This document shows, one piece after another, positions 11,690 to 23,066 of a DNA stretch of 64,000 nucleotides. Location: assembly GCF_027579695.1 (NCBI RefSeq), contig NC_083596.1:50095257-50159256 (forward strand), read 5' to 3'. This DNA comes from Neoarius graeffei. Lineage: Eukaryota > Chordata > Actinopteri > Siluriformes > Ariidae. Numbering within the stretch: position 1 is the first letter of the stretch; each line of letters begins with the position of its first letter. The notes below the pieces were generated by a model. That model ran no database searches. It was not told the origin of the DNA and saw only the letters and a program-made list of their open reading frames with translations. A program made the translations under genes and the position numbers.

Positions 11690-11968
11690 ACACTCTAACG
11701 AGTGCAAACCCCGCCTTTTCCCTATTAAAATACATTGGGCGAAAATTTCGAAGTTCTGCCATGACCTTGACCTTTGACCTTTGACCTCCAAAATTTAATG
11801 GTTTCCTTCCTGGGTGATTGGCAACACGTACAAAATTTGGTCCAAATCGATCCATTGGTTCTTGAGATATCTTGCAGACACACAGACAGACAGACAGATA
11901 CACACACACACACAGACTGACGCAGATGAAAATAATAACCCCTCCGACTACTGTCGGCGGGGTTAATA
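11690..11968. repeat. Dispersed repeat with four nuclear-receptor half sites
   Basis: A non-coding repeat of a type dispersed in aquatic animal genomes. It carries the tgacctttgacct core, a 'cttgagatatcttgcagacacacagacagac' style segment, then CA repeats, and ends in 'cggcggggttaat'. Four TGACCT half sites are packed at 11762-11787. A related sequence style occurs at 47690-48610. The family name is not assigned. Confidence 0.6.
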
Positions 11969-12306
11969 AACACAAAGAAAGAAGTAAAGAAAGACAGACA
12001 GACGGAGGGATGAGAGCAGATCAGGTTGCAGTGCGGCTGGATTGGTTCAGACAGATGTTCTTTTCCCCTTTCAGTGAACTGAGCAGATGTTTGTGTTCAT
12101 TTCACTCAACTCGACTCTGTGATGTGACTCAGAGAGAATCAGTCAGCAGGATAAAGAGTATACGGTGTCGATCTGGAAAAGGAATTTAACGCAGAAAAAT
12201 TTTAATCATTTTTATCGTATCAAGTTTGTATTTTATTTGCTTTTTACCACACTTTAACTGTCATGCGCCTTTGATCATTTTTATGTAAAAGGCGCAGTAT
12301 AAGTCA

Positions 12307-12310
<4 letters not shown>
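11969..12310. other. Spacer with a LINE-like tail
   Basis: Mostly unassigned. The last part (about 12260-12310), with the aaggcgcagtataagt motif, resembles the 3' tail of fish LINEs that end 'aaaggcgctatataaat' and lead into a short tandem run. Confidence 0.4.
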
Positions 12311-12342
<32 letters not shown>

Positions 12343-12465
12343 CTCATCTCATTATCTCTAGCCGCTTTATCCTTCTACAGGGTCCCAGGCAAGCTGGAGC
12401 CTATCCCAGCTGACTATGGGCGAAAGGCGGGGTTCACCCTGGACAAGTCGCCAGGTCATCACAGG

Positions 12466-12497
<32 letters not shown>
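12311..12497 (-). mobile_element. Truncated Mermaid-like SINE inside a (TTA)n microsatellite
   Basis: Only the 3' 124 bp of the SINE (12343-12466, minus strand) is present, without the tRNA head. (TTA)n or (ATT)n runs stand on both sides (12311-12342 and 12467-12497). This is a 5'-truncated retroposition into a microsatellite, or an internal deletion. Confidence 0.85.
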
Positions 12498-12499
<2 letters not shown>

Positions 12500-12710
12500 A
12501 ATATAGACCACAGTGCAGTAAACTGTTTCCTCCTTCATTCCCTCATGCATGTGTTTTCCCAGGAAAACTTCTGGATCAATAAGGATCCTGAAAACACTGA
12601 GTGAAAAACAACTCGTTCATAAGGTTCGTTTCCAATGAGAAACCGGAAGTGAATCAGGGACCCACGGAGGTGTTTTTCACCCAAACTGGCAACCCTGAAA
12701 AACATCTGAG

Positions 12711-12752
<42 letters not shown>

Positions 12753-12982
12753 CTGTTCACTAGAGGAGAAGATTCAGAGGTTTAGTGTCAGAAACGCTGC
12801 TCCCTAATCCCTAAAAAATGCACAGTGCATTATGGGTAACCCGGGCATATCATAGGGCACGTCATTAGGATTGTATTTGTCCCAAACTGCACTCTGTTCA
12901 CTACATAGTGCACTATTTAGTGTCTAAAAAAGGCAAAGAGTATCCGGCGCGCGCACGAAATCTCACAGCTTGGACACATGAT

Positions 12983-13025
<43 letters not shown>

Positions 13026-13171
13026 GAGCATCTTGTCTGTTCTTTTTTGGCATCTCTCGCTTGCGTCACCGATGCCAAACGGTCAGAGCCAATGATAGCA
13101 CGAGCGAGTGAGAGAGGTGGATGTCAAATCGGCCTCGTGCGAAATGATCCGTTAAAAACGGGTCACCTTTA

Positions 13172-13206
<35 letters not shown>

Positions 13207-13369
13207 GAGAGAGAGACAGGGAGAGAGAGAGAGAGGACTGGGACATGTCCAAGGAGTGTGCGTGCACGCGCAGCCCCATCTGCTGTGTTGTGTGTCATTT
13301 CATGCTGCAGGGCTAAAAAGCCTGTTTAGATACCCACTGAGTGGTTACAAGGGTGTGAAGTAGCCTCTG

Positions 13370-13402
<33 letters not shown>

Positions 13403-14460
13403 CGCACTGTCATTACTGCAGAACAGTTGCACGATGCACAAACACACACACACCCTTGCTCATCAGGTCCATGATTGATTGACAAGCGCTCAGCACGCTG
13501 TAGTGTATGTGTACACACACACACCCTCCCTGGCGGTGACGTCAATCTCACGTCATGACATGACAGACGTGCCTCCAGTAACTTGGCCAGACACAACCTC
13601 TGGTCCCTTTTTCATGATGTCAGGTCATAAATCACCGGAGTGCAGATTTGCACAGAAATAATTATTCTGCACGCGGTCATGTCACACCACTAGGCTTGTG
13701 TGTGTGTGCGTGTGTGTGTGTGCGTCAGAAAGAGCAATGACATTGGCCGTGTGACATAACCCTGTTAGGTGCAGTTCCGATCTCGACCACGAGGGGACAC
13801 TAATTTCTTTTTCAAAACACATCTATCCAAGGTGCTTCTTTTCTTTTTTTTTTCCTTTCTTTTTTTTAGGTTGACTCCGTTGACTCCATATTTAAAATCC
13901 ACTCCTTTTCACTTTATTTAATTAAAAAAAACCCAGTTGACTTCTTACTTTTATGCTGATTTGCCATTTTACCTTGATTTCATCTTTATCAGCATTAACT
14001 CTGTTTAAAAGTTGACTTTTTAACTTGAATTGTTTTATAGTTGGCTTTTTTTTAAAGAACACTCTTGATTTCTCATTTATAAACTGAAGTTTTGTTTAAA
14101 GTTGATATAAATCTTTAAAATAAAGATTTTAAAAGTTTTATAAGGATTCTTTTTTGGTGTTTTACCTTCAGGGCTACATTTAGAATATTAATTAGTGATA
14201 ATATTAATTAGGGTTAATATTGATTATTGATAATCAGCAGCTCCAGTAGACACTTTAGAACTAACAAGAAGTGATTGGTGTGTTTTAGTAAGAATGAGAC
14301 AGAACATGATTGTTTGTAAAACTGTACTTTAATTGGAAACTTACAAGCAATCAAAGTATTCAGTCATCAGCAATACATAGTCATTAATGAAACTTAAAAT
14401 AAGGAAGTAATTGCTTTGGAAAATGAAGGAAATGAAAATGAAAGTGTTTATTTGCACTTG
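12498..14460. other. Intergenic region with many (CT)n/(GA)n/(CA)n microsatellites
   Basis: Holds (CT)n at 12715-12748 and 12984-13025, (GA)n at 13171-13235, (CA)n at 13371-13400 and TG-rich DNA at 13697-13722. Between them is unique-looking sequence without convincing exons. A possible minus-strand polyadenylation signal for tasl is AATAAA at 14452-14447. Confidence 0.55.
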
Positions 14461-14653
14461 TTGCATTTTACTTTACACTGATATTGAGCCTTTTTAAATT
14501 TTAATTCGACATTTAACAAAAGTATGAGTGTGATTATTAATTTCCAGAGTGACATACAATCAAAGCCTAACAATAACAGTCTATTTTGATTTTAAAAAAA
14601 AATTATAAAAGACAAGTTTCCATTGATATTGACCTCTGTGTGTGTGTGTGTGT

Positions 14654-15882
14654 TCAGGATTCAGGCTCTTGTTGGCATGAAATGCGCAGGACAGGTGTGC
14701 TAAAGTGTGAAGTAGGCGGGGCCGAACAGGTACATAAGTATCTGATGCTGTTCTGGTTTTGGCTGGAGTGCAGCTCGTTCCCCTGCACGGTCATGTTCCT
14801 GTCAGTCGTGCTCAGATTACCACAGATTCCTGGCACCACACTAGCGTTAAGCGAGGATGAGCTACACCGTGCCAGGTTGTCCTGCATGTGCTGCCGATAG
14901 ACCTCCATCAGCTGCGTCTCCAGAAAGCCGTTCAGCATGGAGTTGGTGAGTCTCTGCTCTTTCCCAAGGCTTCTCATGCTCTCTATGACCAGATAGCCCT
15001 CATCTGTCTCGCTGTGGTCCTCTGCCAGCTCCCTGGGCTCCATCGAGGCTTCCAGGAAGCCGAGATCTTCAGAGTTCAGCAGAGGACTGTGGGATTGTGG
15101 AGTTGGGTTCAGGGGAACCACAGTGCCTCCTGCTAGCTGCAGGTCTGGGTAAGCTTTGTAGAAGCTCGGGCAGTACAAGGAGCTGTAGCGCTCCAGGCCA
15201 CAGACATCCTCATCACTGCTGCTGGGGATTGGGAGAGCCATACTGGGCAGTGAAGTCGGGCGAACCCCAGACTTCTCAGGGCCTTCAGGCCAATTGGCTG
15301 TATGGTAAAAATGAACATGTGTTATACTGCAAAAGTCAGTTTTACTTCTAAGAACTAATAAAAACATGAATACATTTCTGTATATTTCATTTTTCTTTAT
15401 GAGTATAATGTATATTGTGTACGGGACAATAAGATGCACAAACTAAATACCAGAATTTTACTGGTGTTTCCACTAAACACGGATATAAAAAGATGTTTCT
15501 GAATAACATGTTCCTCCTGAATAAGGATCAGCTGATCATAACACTTTCTTTGTGGTCACCTCTACACTGGGACACTTCCTGTTTTCGAGAAATCAATGTG
15601 CCTTAAACGATAGACTCCATGTCAACACCTCCCCCTCTTCCTTATTTCGTGTTTCTAGTAGTGCATTACTGACAAGCATTTACTCCCAAATGCAAAACTA
15701 CATTTCTTAGAGTCTTCACCTCGCAGAGGCCGAGGTGTCCGGGACGGTCTGGAGCTCAGGTGAGTCATTGCAGTTTCCAGTGGAGGAACGGTGCGTGAGT
15801 GTGTGTGCTGCTTGGAGAGGGCTATGTGTTCATGGTTTCCCTCAGTGCAGTGCAGCACATGGAGGAACGCCTCAGCAAGCAT
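14654..15882 (-). CDS. tasl: TASL (CXorf21): TLR adaptor interacting with SLC15A4 on the lysosome
   Basis: Two coding exons on the minus strand: 15882-15720 and 15297-14654, joined by GAG|gtgaag and catacag| sites in phase 1, giving 268 residues (human TASL is about 300). Exon 1 opens MLAEAFLHVL, matching the MLSEGYLSGLEYW helix by which TASL docks into SLC15A4. Exon 2 carries YPDLQLAGGTVVPLNP and SPLLNSEDL, a C-terminal LTNSMLNGFLE...LMEVYRQHMQD helix aligned with human ISNAVLNEYLE...VELYKQYIMD, and the TPVLRISCQ segment containing the pLxIS motif (LRIS). In mammals TLR7-9 signalling leads to phosphorylation of that serine and IRF5 recruitment on endolysosomes; that role is assumed here. A pyrimidine/TG-rich acceptor (tgtgtgtag) lies just before the start, suggesting an upstream 5' UTR exon. 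A fish-specific paralogue (tasl2) cannot be excluded. Confidence 0.87.
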
Positions 15883-15891
15883 GATGATGAC

Positions 15892-15926
<35 letters not shown>

Positions 15927-16078
15927 TGGCACATATACATTTAGAGTGTGCTTCTTTCAAAAAGCAAAATGTAACAAGAGAAGACAACTTGAACTTTGTA
16001 ATAAAAAAAGTATAGATCTCGACTTGATATGAAATAATTTTTTATATTTGTTTTATAATGAGAAATATATAAGATAAG
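15883..16078. other. Upstream flank of tasl with (CA)n
   Basis: A (CA)n run at 15894-15924 forms, on the minus strand, the TG-rich tract of a plausible 3' splice site ending TAG at 15891-15893. The rest is AT-rich and unassigned. Confidence 0.4.
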
Positions 16079-17815
16079 TTGCTGAGGCAAAAACCCGGGT
16101 GTGGGAGGAGTTCGGGGAGGCCATGGAGAAGGACTTTTGGTTGGCCTCAAGGAAGTTCTGGAAAACCATTCGGCGACTCAGGAAGGGGAAGCAGGCGCAG
16201 CCAGGGAGGAGAACTGTTGACCCAAACTGGGGATATTGTCAGGCGGTGGAAGGAGCACTTTGAGGAACTCCTGAACCTGTCCTCCATGGAGGAGGCAGAG
16301 ACTGAGGACTCAGAGGAGGCTTTACCCATATCTCTGGCAAAGGCCACTGAGGTACTCAAGAAGCTCCTTGGTGGCAAGGTGCCAGGTATGGATGAGATTT
16401 GCCCTGAGATGCTGAAAGCTCTGGACATTGCTGGACTGTCTTGGCTGACATGCCTCTTCAGTGCTGCATGGAGGTTGGGTACAGTGCTTGTGGAGTGACA
16501 AACCAGGGTGGTGGTTCCTCTTTTTAAAAAGGGGTACTGGAGAGTGTGTTCTAATTATAGGAGTATCACATTGCTCAGCCTCCCTTGGAAAGTTTATTCC
16601 ACGGGGCTGGAAAGGAGGCTCCAACGACTGTCAAACTTCAGATTCAGGAGGAGCAATGCGGATTCCATCCGGCTGTAGAACAGTGGACCAGCTCTTTACC
16701 CTGGCAGGGTTGTTGGGGGGTTAATGGGAGTATGACCAGCCAGTCTACATGTATTTTGTAGATTTGGAAAAGGCTTATGACCATGTCCCCTGGGGGCTCT
16801 TGTGGGGTGCACTGTGTGAGTATGGGGTATCGAGGTCGTTGCTATGAGCCATCCGGTCCTTGTACAACCAATGTGTGGGCTGTGTCCGTATTCTCAGCAC
16901 AAAGTCAAACATGTTTCGGGTGGGTGTTGGACTCCACCAAGGCTGCCCCTTGTTGCTGATCCTGTTTGTGATATTCATGGATGGGACCTCAAGGCACAGC
17001 CGGGGTGAGGAGGGTGTCTGGGTTGGGAAGCTCAGAATTGCATCTCTGCTCTTTGCAGATGATGTGTTTCTGTTGGCTTCTTTAGATTGTGACCTTCAGC
17101 ACTCACTGGGACAGTTTGCAGCCAAGAGTGAAGTGGCTGGGACGAGAGTCAGCTCCTCCAAGTCTGAGGCCATGGTTCTCTGCTGGAAAATGGTGGAGTG
17201 CTCCCTCCAGGTTGGGAGTGAGTTGCTGCCCCAAGTGAAGGAGTTCAAGTATCTTGGGGTCTTTTTCATGGGTGATGATAAAATGGAGTGCGAGATGGAC
17301 AGGATTGGGATTGTGTCAGCAGTGATGCGGGCATTGTACCGGACCGTTGTGGTGAAGAGGGAGTTGAGCTGGAAGGCACAGCTTTCGATTTACCAGTCAA
17401 TATACGTTCCAACCCTCACCTATGGTCATGAGCTTTGGGTAGTGACCGAAAGGATGAGATCGCAGATACAAGTGGCTGAAATAAGCTTCCTCTGTTGGGT
17501 GGCTGGGCTCACCCTTAGAGATAGGGTGAGGAGCTCAGACATCTGGAGGGATCTCGGAATGAAGTCGCTGCTCCTTCATGTCGAAAGGAGTCAGCTGAGG
17601 TGGTTCGGGCATCTGATTAGGATGGCATGTCCAATGAGGAGGAGACCTTGGGGTAGACCCAGCACATGCTGAAGAGATGATATATCTCATTTGGCTTGGC
17701 AGTGCCTTGGGATCCCCCAGGAGGAACTGGAAAGTGTTGCTGGGGAGAGGGACACCTGGAATACCCTGCTTAGCCTGCTGCCACCATGACCCAACTTTGG
17801 ATAAGCAGAAGAAAA
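16079..17815 (+). mobile_element. LINE remnant: linker, reverse transcriptase and C-terminal region
   Basis: Plus-strand non-LTR retrotransposon piece, 5' truncated (no endonuclease). In order: the linker VWEEFGEAMEKDFWLASRKF (16097 on), the RT palm with VDLEKAYDHVPW (about 16758), LHQGCPLLLILFVIFMD, and the catalytic LLFADDVFLLA (about 17047). Then come KEFKYLGV, the YVPTLTYGHELWV thumb block and SQLRWFGHLIRM. The coding sequence is split among several frames with stops, so it is an old dead copy. Its best-preserved stretch is 16860-17672 (270 codons). The type is common in teleosts; the clade was not determined. Confidence 0.9.
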
Positions 17816-17867
17816 TCGGGGAAAAAAATGAGAATTTTCCTAATAATCATAGTATTTTCACTTGCCA

Positions 17868-18442
17868 AGACATACACTCACTGGCCACTTTATTCGGAAC
17901 ACCCCTATATCCACCTGCTGTTTGATGCATTTCTCTAATCAGCCAATCCTTTGACAGCAGCACAATGTATAAAATCATGCAGATACAAATCAAGAGCTTC
18001 AATTAATGTTCACTTTGTTCAAACAACAGAATGGGAAAAATTGTGATCTCAAAGTGTGACTTTCACTGTGGCATGGGTGGTGATTTGAGCCAGATGGACT
18101 GCTTTGAGTATTTCAGAAACTGCTGATCTCCTGAGGTTTTCACACACAACAGTCTCTCGAGTTTACACAGAATGGTGTGATAAACAAAAAACATCGACTG
18201 AGTGAGTGAGCGACAGTTCTGTGGGTGGAAACAAATGGCTTGTTGATAAGAGAGGTCAGAGGAAAATGGCCAGATTGGTTTGAGCTTTTGAAGGATATAG
18301 TAACTCAGATAATAACTATTTACAACCGTGGTGATCAGAAAAGAATCTCAGCATGTAACAGCAGAAGAACACATTGGGTTGGACTCCTGCAGTCAAGAAC
18401 AGGGATCTTAGAATCAAGAATAAGTTCCTATTAAAGTGGTCA
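17868..18442 (+). mobile_element. Internally deleted Tc1-type element (non-autonomous)
   Basis: Ends are inverted: 'tacactcactggccacttta' at the left and its near-complement 'ttaaagtggtcagtgagtgta' (in two parts) at the right. The interior keeps shreds of a Tc1-like N-terminus (a 'gaaaaattgtgatctcaa' start region, then 'caacagtctctcgagttta' and 'gagcgacagttctgtgggtgg'), each with counterparts in the longer copy at 21130-22390. The catalytic region is missing. Confidence 0.8.
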
Positions 18443-18550
18443 GTGAGTGTATTTTTTTCATGCTTTTGTGCACAACAATGTTCTATGGCTGGAAAAGAAA
18501 ATGTTTTCAGTGTCTTAAAGGGGCCAGCTCACCCTTCCCAGAACCAAGTG

Positions 18551-18634
18551 GTATGTATGTATGTATGTATGTATGTATGTATGTATGTATGTATGTATGT
18601 ACTGGTATGTATGTATGTATGTATGTAGGTAGGT
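18551..18634. repeat. (TATG)n microsatellite
   Basis: Tandem TATG of about 80 bp with one interruption near 18600, ending in 'taggtagg'. Confidence 0.95.
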
Positions 18635-19480
18635 ATTTAACATTGGGGCCACTGCATTTTGAAAGCACATGTCCACAGCTCCGAAATAATTTAAAATATC
18701 ACTACTGGAACAAAATATATTTTATTTCATGTTAAAATTTATGTTGCGGATTGTTTTTCAAACGTCACGCAGTGATATATCGATGATGTCGAAAATAGCA
18801 ACTCACTACTTCCAGCAGAGGTTTCTGGGAAGCATGAGCTGGAACCTTTAGCAAGTATAATTTTGCAGAATTGAAAAAGTAAGTGCAAAGCCTCCACTTC
18901 CTCATCAAAACTCTGCAACAATCAGTTTTGCTGTTGATGTCAGCCCAGCAAATGCTGCATTTTGGCTTGGATGATGTTGTGAGGTGTGTATTTATGACTA
19001 ATTTAAGTTATTAATTCCCTCCACTTTTCTTTTTTTATAGTTACATGGTCACTCTTCATAGCACTATTTTCCAGGTATGAGTGGAGTGCATTTGCGAAAA
19101 AGGAGATAATAATAGCAACAGTTGCTCGCGACATGTTAAAACTCAGCAAGAATCTCAACTCATTTCTGAAGTGAGCTGAAGTGAAGCTCGATGATGTATG
19201 ACTGTATTAGTGATGACATTGTGCATTAATTTACATGAAGAGACTTGCAGGCTTCCTGTGAAAGAACTGCCAAAGAAACACACCAACCGATAATCATCAT
19301 AATAATCACATATGAATAGAACAACAATAACAATAATGGTATGGTCTAATGCCAAATGTGAACTATAAAACTGTAATTGCATTATTAGGACCATCTGTGA
19401 TTGTTGTGGTTTTTTTTAAGTCTACCCAAGAAGCATTAACGGCAAAATTTATAAAATTTGTGAAAACAGAATCTAATCCA
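18635..19480. other. Unassigned spacer
   Basis: AT-rich sequence with no recognised gene or element. Confidence 0.4.
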
Positions 19481-20040
19481 GGCAGGGAGCTGTTAAAGCG
19501 GAATGCAGTTCAAATACAGACAGGTGTATGAAAAATCCAATCCAAGCACAGAGTTGCTAAAAATAGAATCAAATCCTTGTAAAAAGCTGCTCAATGCAGA
19601 ATCCAATCTGAACATACAGTAGAGCTGTTAAAGGAGTGGAATCTAATCAAGGGATAAAGTTAAAGTAAAATCCAATCCAGCAATAAAGCTTTTAAGGTGG
19701 GCTTAGATCTGAGAACAAAAGTTTTAAAGCAGAATTCAATCTCAGGATAAAGTTTTTAAAGCAGAATCCAATCTGCATGCAGTTTTTAATGCAGCATCCA
19801 ATGGAAGAACAAAGTTTTTAAAGCAGAATTCAATCTGATTGCAGTTTGTAAAGCAGAATCCAATCAAAGAACAAAGTTTTTAAAGCAGAATCCAATCTGA
19901 ATGCAGTTTTTAAAGCAGAATCCAATCAAAGAACAAAGTTTTTAAAGCAGAATCCAATCTGAATGCAGTTTTTAAAGCAGAATCCAATCGAAGAATCAAG
20001 TTTTTAAAAGTAGAATACAATCTGAATGCAGTTTTTCGAG
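19481..20040. repeat. Minisatellite C with alternating 30/32-bp monomers
   Basis: Monomers of the form tttttaaagcagaatccaat alternate between a 'ctgaatgcag' ending (30 bp) and a 'caaagaacaaag' ending (32 bp). This gives a dimer of about 62 bp, clearest at 19735-20015 and more diverged to the left. Related sequence in inverse orientation (ggattgaattctattttaac) recurs near 21120 and 22420-22500. Confidence 0.85.
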
Positions 20041-20300
20041 ACCTACCAGAGTGCTTGAATTAACTTCTCCTTCTTTTGCCAGTAAAGCCAAACACAATGA
20101 GCAAAAACTACCCTTTTGTGTCTATTTTGGTTTAAAACTGTCTGTCAGTTATTCCATGTCTCCACTTGTCCTTCAGTGTAGAGAATTAACTCTCCTGCTT
20201 TCTGTCCTTCTCCAGTAATGAGCCCTCTGTTCCTCTCACTATCAAACGGTGTGTACAATTAACACTTGCCAAGTCAAAGCAGTGTGTATAAAGGGGAAGT

Positions 20301-20360
<60 letters not shown>

Positions 20361-20640
20361 TGACTGTCAGCCTGTTTTACATAAAGCAGAACTGAGAAAA
20401 AGGCCTTTCTCACACCATCCTGTATGAAAATTACACACTTAGAAACATGCTTAATTTAGTTATTGTTCCAGGAAATGGCCATTTAAAAAGATGAAAGAGT
20501 TTAACAAGTTCAAAGTGCAATATATTACCAGTTAAACTGCAGAGTGCTGTTATACAATGAAAGAAGTCTTTTTGTATCATCAGTGAAGCTGTAGCCATCT
20601 CAGATCAGGAAGTGGGAGTTTCGTGGTTCAGGTTTTCCAC
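20041..20640. other. Spacer with (CA)n
   Basis: Holds a (CA)n run at 20304-20357. Otherwise nothing recognised. Confidence 0.5.
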
Positions 20641-20642
20641 TA

Positions 20643-21014
20643 GGGCGGCACAGTGGCGTAGTGGTTAGCACTGTCGCCTCACACCAAGAAGGTTCTGGGT
20701 TTGAGCCCAGTGGCTGACGGGGGTCTTTCTGTGTAGAGTTTGCATGTTCTCCCTGTGTCTGCGTGGGTTTCCTCCAGGTGCTCCAGTTTCCTTCACAGTT
20801 TAAAGACATGCAGGTTAGGCTAATTGGTGGTTCTACAGTAAATTGACTGGAGGTCTGAGTGTGAATGGTTGTTTGTCTCTATGTGTCAGCCCTCCAGTGA
20901 TCTGGCGACTTGTCCAGGGTGTACCCCACCTCTCGCCCATAGTCAGCTGGGATAGGCTCCAGCTTGCCTGCGACCCTGCACAGGATAAGCAGCTACAGAT
21001 AATGGATGTATGGA
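20643..21014 (+). mobile_element. Mermaid-like SINE, full length, diverged
   Basis: Plus-strand copy starting gggcggcacagtggcgtagt, with a B box in gggtttgagccc. It ends in a 'ggatgtatggatgg' tail. An imperfect target duplication ggttttc(c/t)acta lies just before and just after. More substitutions than in the other copies suggest it is older. Confidence 0.9.
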
Positions 21015-21129
21015 TGGTTTTCTACTAATGACTAAAAGGTTGTGAGTTCAAATATGAACTTCCTGGAAGATGCTTTTGGGCCCTTCAACCTCAGATGGGA
21101 CTGGATTCTTCTTGAACAGTTCTAAGACT

Positions 21130-22390
21130 GGATTCAATTCTACCTTACCAGCTCTTTATTTATCAGCTTTATTCAGAATACAATATTAATACAGGGTCGG
21201 GCCTCCCTTTGCTCTCAAAACAGCCTCAGTTCTTCATGACATGGATTCCACAAGATGTTGGAAAAAAATTCCTGCAGGTTTTTCAGGTACACTTTCATGT
21301 TGTGAATCTAAAATATGCCAAAGATGTTCTACTGGATTCAGAGCCAGTGACTAGGACTGGGACGGCAACTGAAGAACATTGAACTCATTATCATGAAACC
21401 AGTTTGAGATGATCTGTGGTTGGTAGAAGAGAGCAAGCAAGCAAGTCCAGTTGCTCTCTTCTACCAACCACAGATTACTATGTACCTGGATGACTGAGTA
21501 TCTTCACAGATAAGTTTGAGATGACTTTTGCTTTGTGACGTGGTGCATTATCGTGCTGGAAGTAGCCATCAGAAGATGGTGAATTGTTCCCATGAAGGGA
21601 TACACATGGTCAGCAACAATGCTCAAATTGGCCGTCTCATTCCAGCAATGACTGATTGGTATTAACAGCCCAAAGTGTGCCAAGAAAACATTCCGCACAA
21701 CATTACACCATCTCCACCAGCCTGGACTGTTGACACAAGACAGATTGGGTCCATGGATTCATGCTTCTGGCAGCATCAAATTCTGAATCTACCATCTGTG
21801 TGCCTCAGGAAAAATTGAGATTCATCAGACCAGGCTATGTTTTTTGAGTCTTCAGCTGTCCAATTTTGGTGAGTCCGTGTCCACTGCAGCTTTCAGCTAT
21901 TCCTGACTGACAGAAGTAGAACATGACATGTTCTTCTACTGTTGTAGCCTATCCGCCTCAAGGTTTGATGTACTGTGCATTCTGAGATGCTTTTCTGCTC
22001 ACCACAATTGTACAGAGTGGTTATCTGAGTTGCTGTAGCCTTTCTGACAGCTCAAAACAGTTTGGCCATTCTCCACTGACCCTTTCTCATTAACAAGGCG
22101 TTCCTGTCTGCAGAACTGTTGCTCAATGGATTTTTTTTCCTTTATTGCACCACTTTAAGTAAACTCTAGGAACTGTTGTGCATGAAAATCCCAGGAGATC
22201 AGCAGTTAGAGAAATGCTCAAACCAGTCTGTCTGGCACCAACAATCACGTCACAGTCAAAATCACTGAGATCACATTTTTCTCCATTCTGTTGGTTGATG
22301 CAACAATTGTCCAGAGATGCTGGCCTGTATGTGCATGATGTGAGTGGATATTTTTGGATTGGGATCTGCTTTAACAGGTAGATATCTGGA
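21130..22390 (-). mobile_element. Decayed Tc1-type transposon, nearly full length
   Basis: Read on the minus strand, fragments of a Tc1-like transposase are visible in shifting frames: an early 'LSDFDCDVIVGARQTGLSIS' type start (about 22260), 'TADLLGFS', a C-proximal 'FGLLIPISHCWNETANLSIVADHV' (21690-21610), and remnants of the DNA/PH catalytic block. Many stops and frameshifts make it inactive. A small hairpin-bearing insertion (21414-21515) interrupts it and is flanked by repeats of gtttgagatga. It belongs to the same family as the deleted element at 17868-18442. Confidence 0.82.
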
Positions 22391-22640
22391 TTGGTTTTAG
22401 AAGTTTTATGATCAGACGGAATTCTACATTAACACTATTCATTTGGGTTTTGATCAACAACTCAATGCTTGGATTGAATTCTATTTTAACAGCTCCATAA
22501 TTTGTTTTGGTTTCAAAAAAAAAGACATAAAACTAGAGCTTAAATGGAAAGAAACCAAAAGAGAGCAATGCAGCAGCGCTTATGTCCTCTAGCCTGTCCA
22601 GCTCTCTCACCTCCCCATCACATATTTGTATAGAAAGTAC
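22391..22640. other. Unassigned spacer with inverse minisatellite C-like motif
   Basis: Contains 'ttggattgaattctattttaacagctcc', the inverse of minisatellite C units. No gene was seen. Confidence 0.35.
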
Positions 22641-23066
22641 ACAAATATGTGTTCAAGATTAATCTACTTACTTTTAAATGTTTGAATGGTCTTGCACCTT
22701 CCTACCTACAAGAGCTTTTGACAGTGTATGGACCTAGAAGAACCTTACGTTCCTCTACTTCTGCTATCCGGCTTGTCCCAGACTCCTACAGACTGAGCGA
22801 TTATGGTTTTAGGTCTTTTTCTTCACATGCTCTGTTTCTTTGGAATAAATTGCCTGACCATGTGCACATTTCTGAGAACGTTAATATTTTCAAAACCACA
22901 TCTTTTTAGGCTCACTTTTAATCTATAGCTGTTTAGTCTTTAGTTATTAGCCTTTTTAATTAGTTATTGATTGGTTATTGAATTATTATTTACTAGTTTG
23001 TGATTGTAAAGTGCTTAGAGCATATTTGTATAGGCACAATATAAATTGTATATAATGATTATGATT
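22641..23066 (+). mobile_element. LINE 3' end (L2/CR1-like C-terminus and tail)
   Basis: The 86-codon frame from 22649 reads FKCLNGLAPSYLQELL, then RTLRSST, DYGFRSFSSHALFLWNKLP and FKTTSF. These are the standard C-terminal blocks of L2-type fish LINEs (LNGLAPxYL, LRSS, a late LWNxLP and FKxxLK). The 3' tail has 'gtaaagtgcttagagcat' and ends in 'gattatgattatta'. It is a short 5'-truncated copy. Confidence 0.85.

Noticed and set aside
18225-18434. 69-codon plus-strand frame
   Set aside because: It lies in the deleted Tc1-type element and is a shadow of its decayed transposase.
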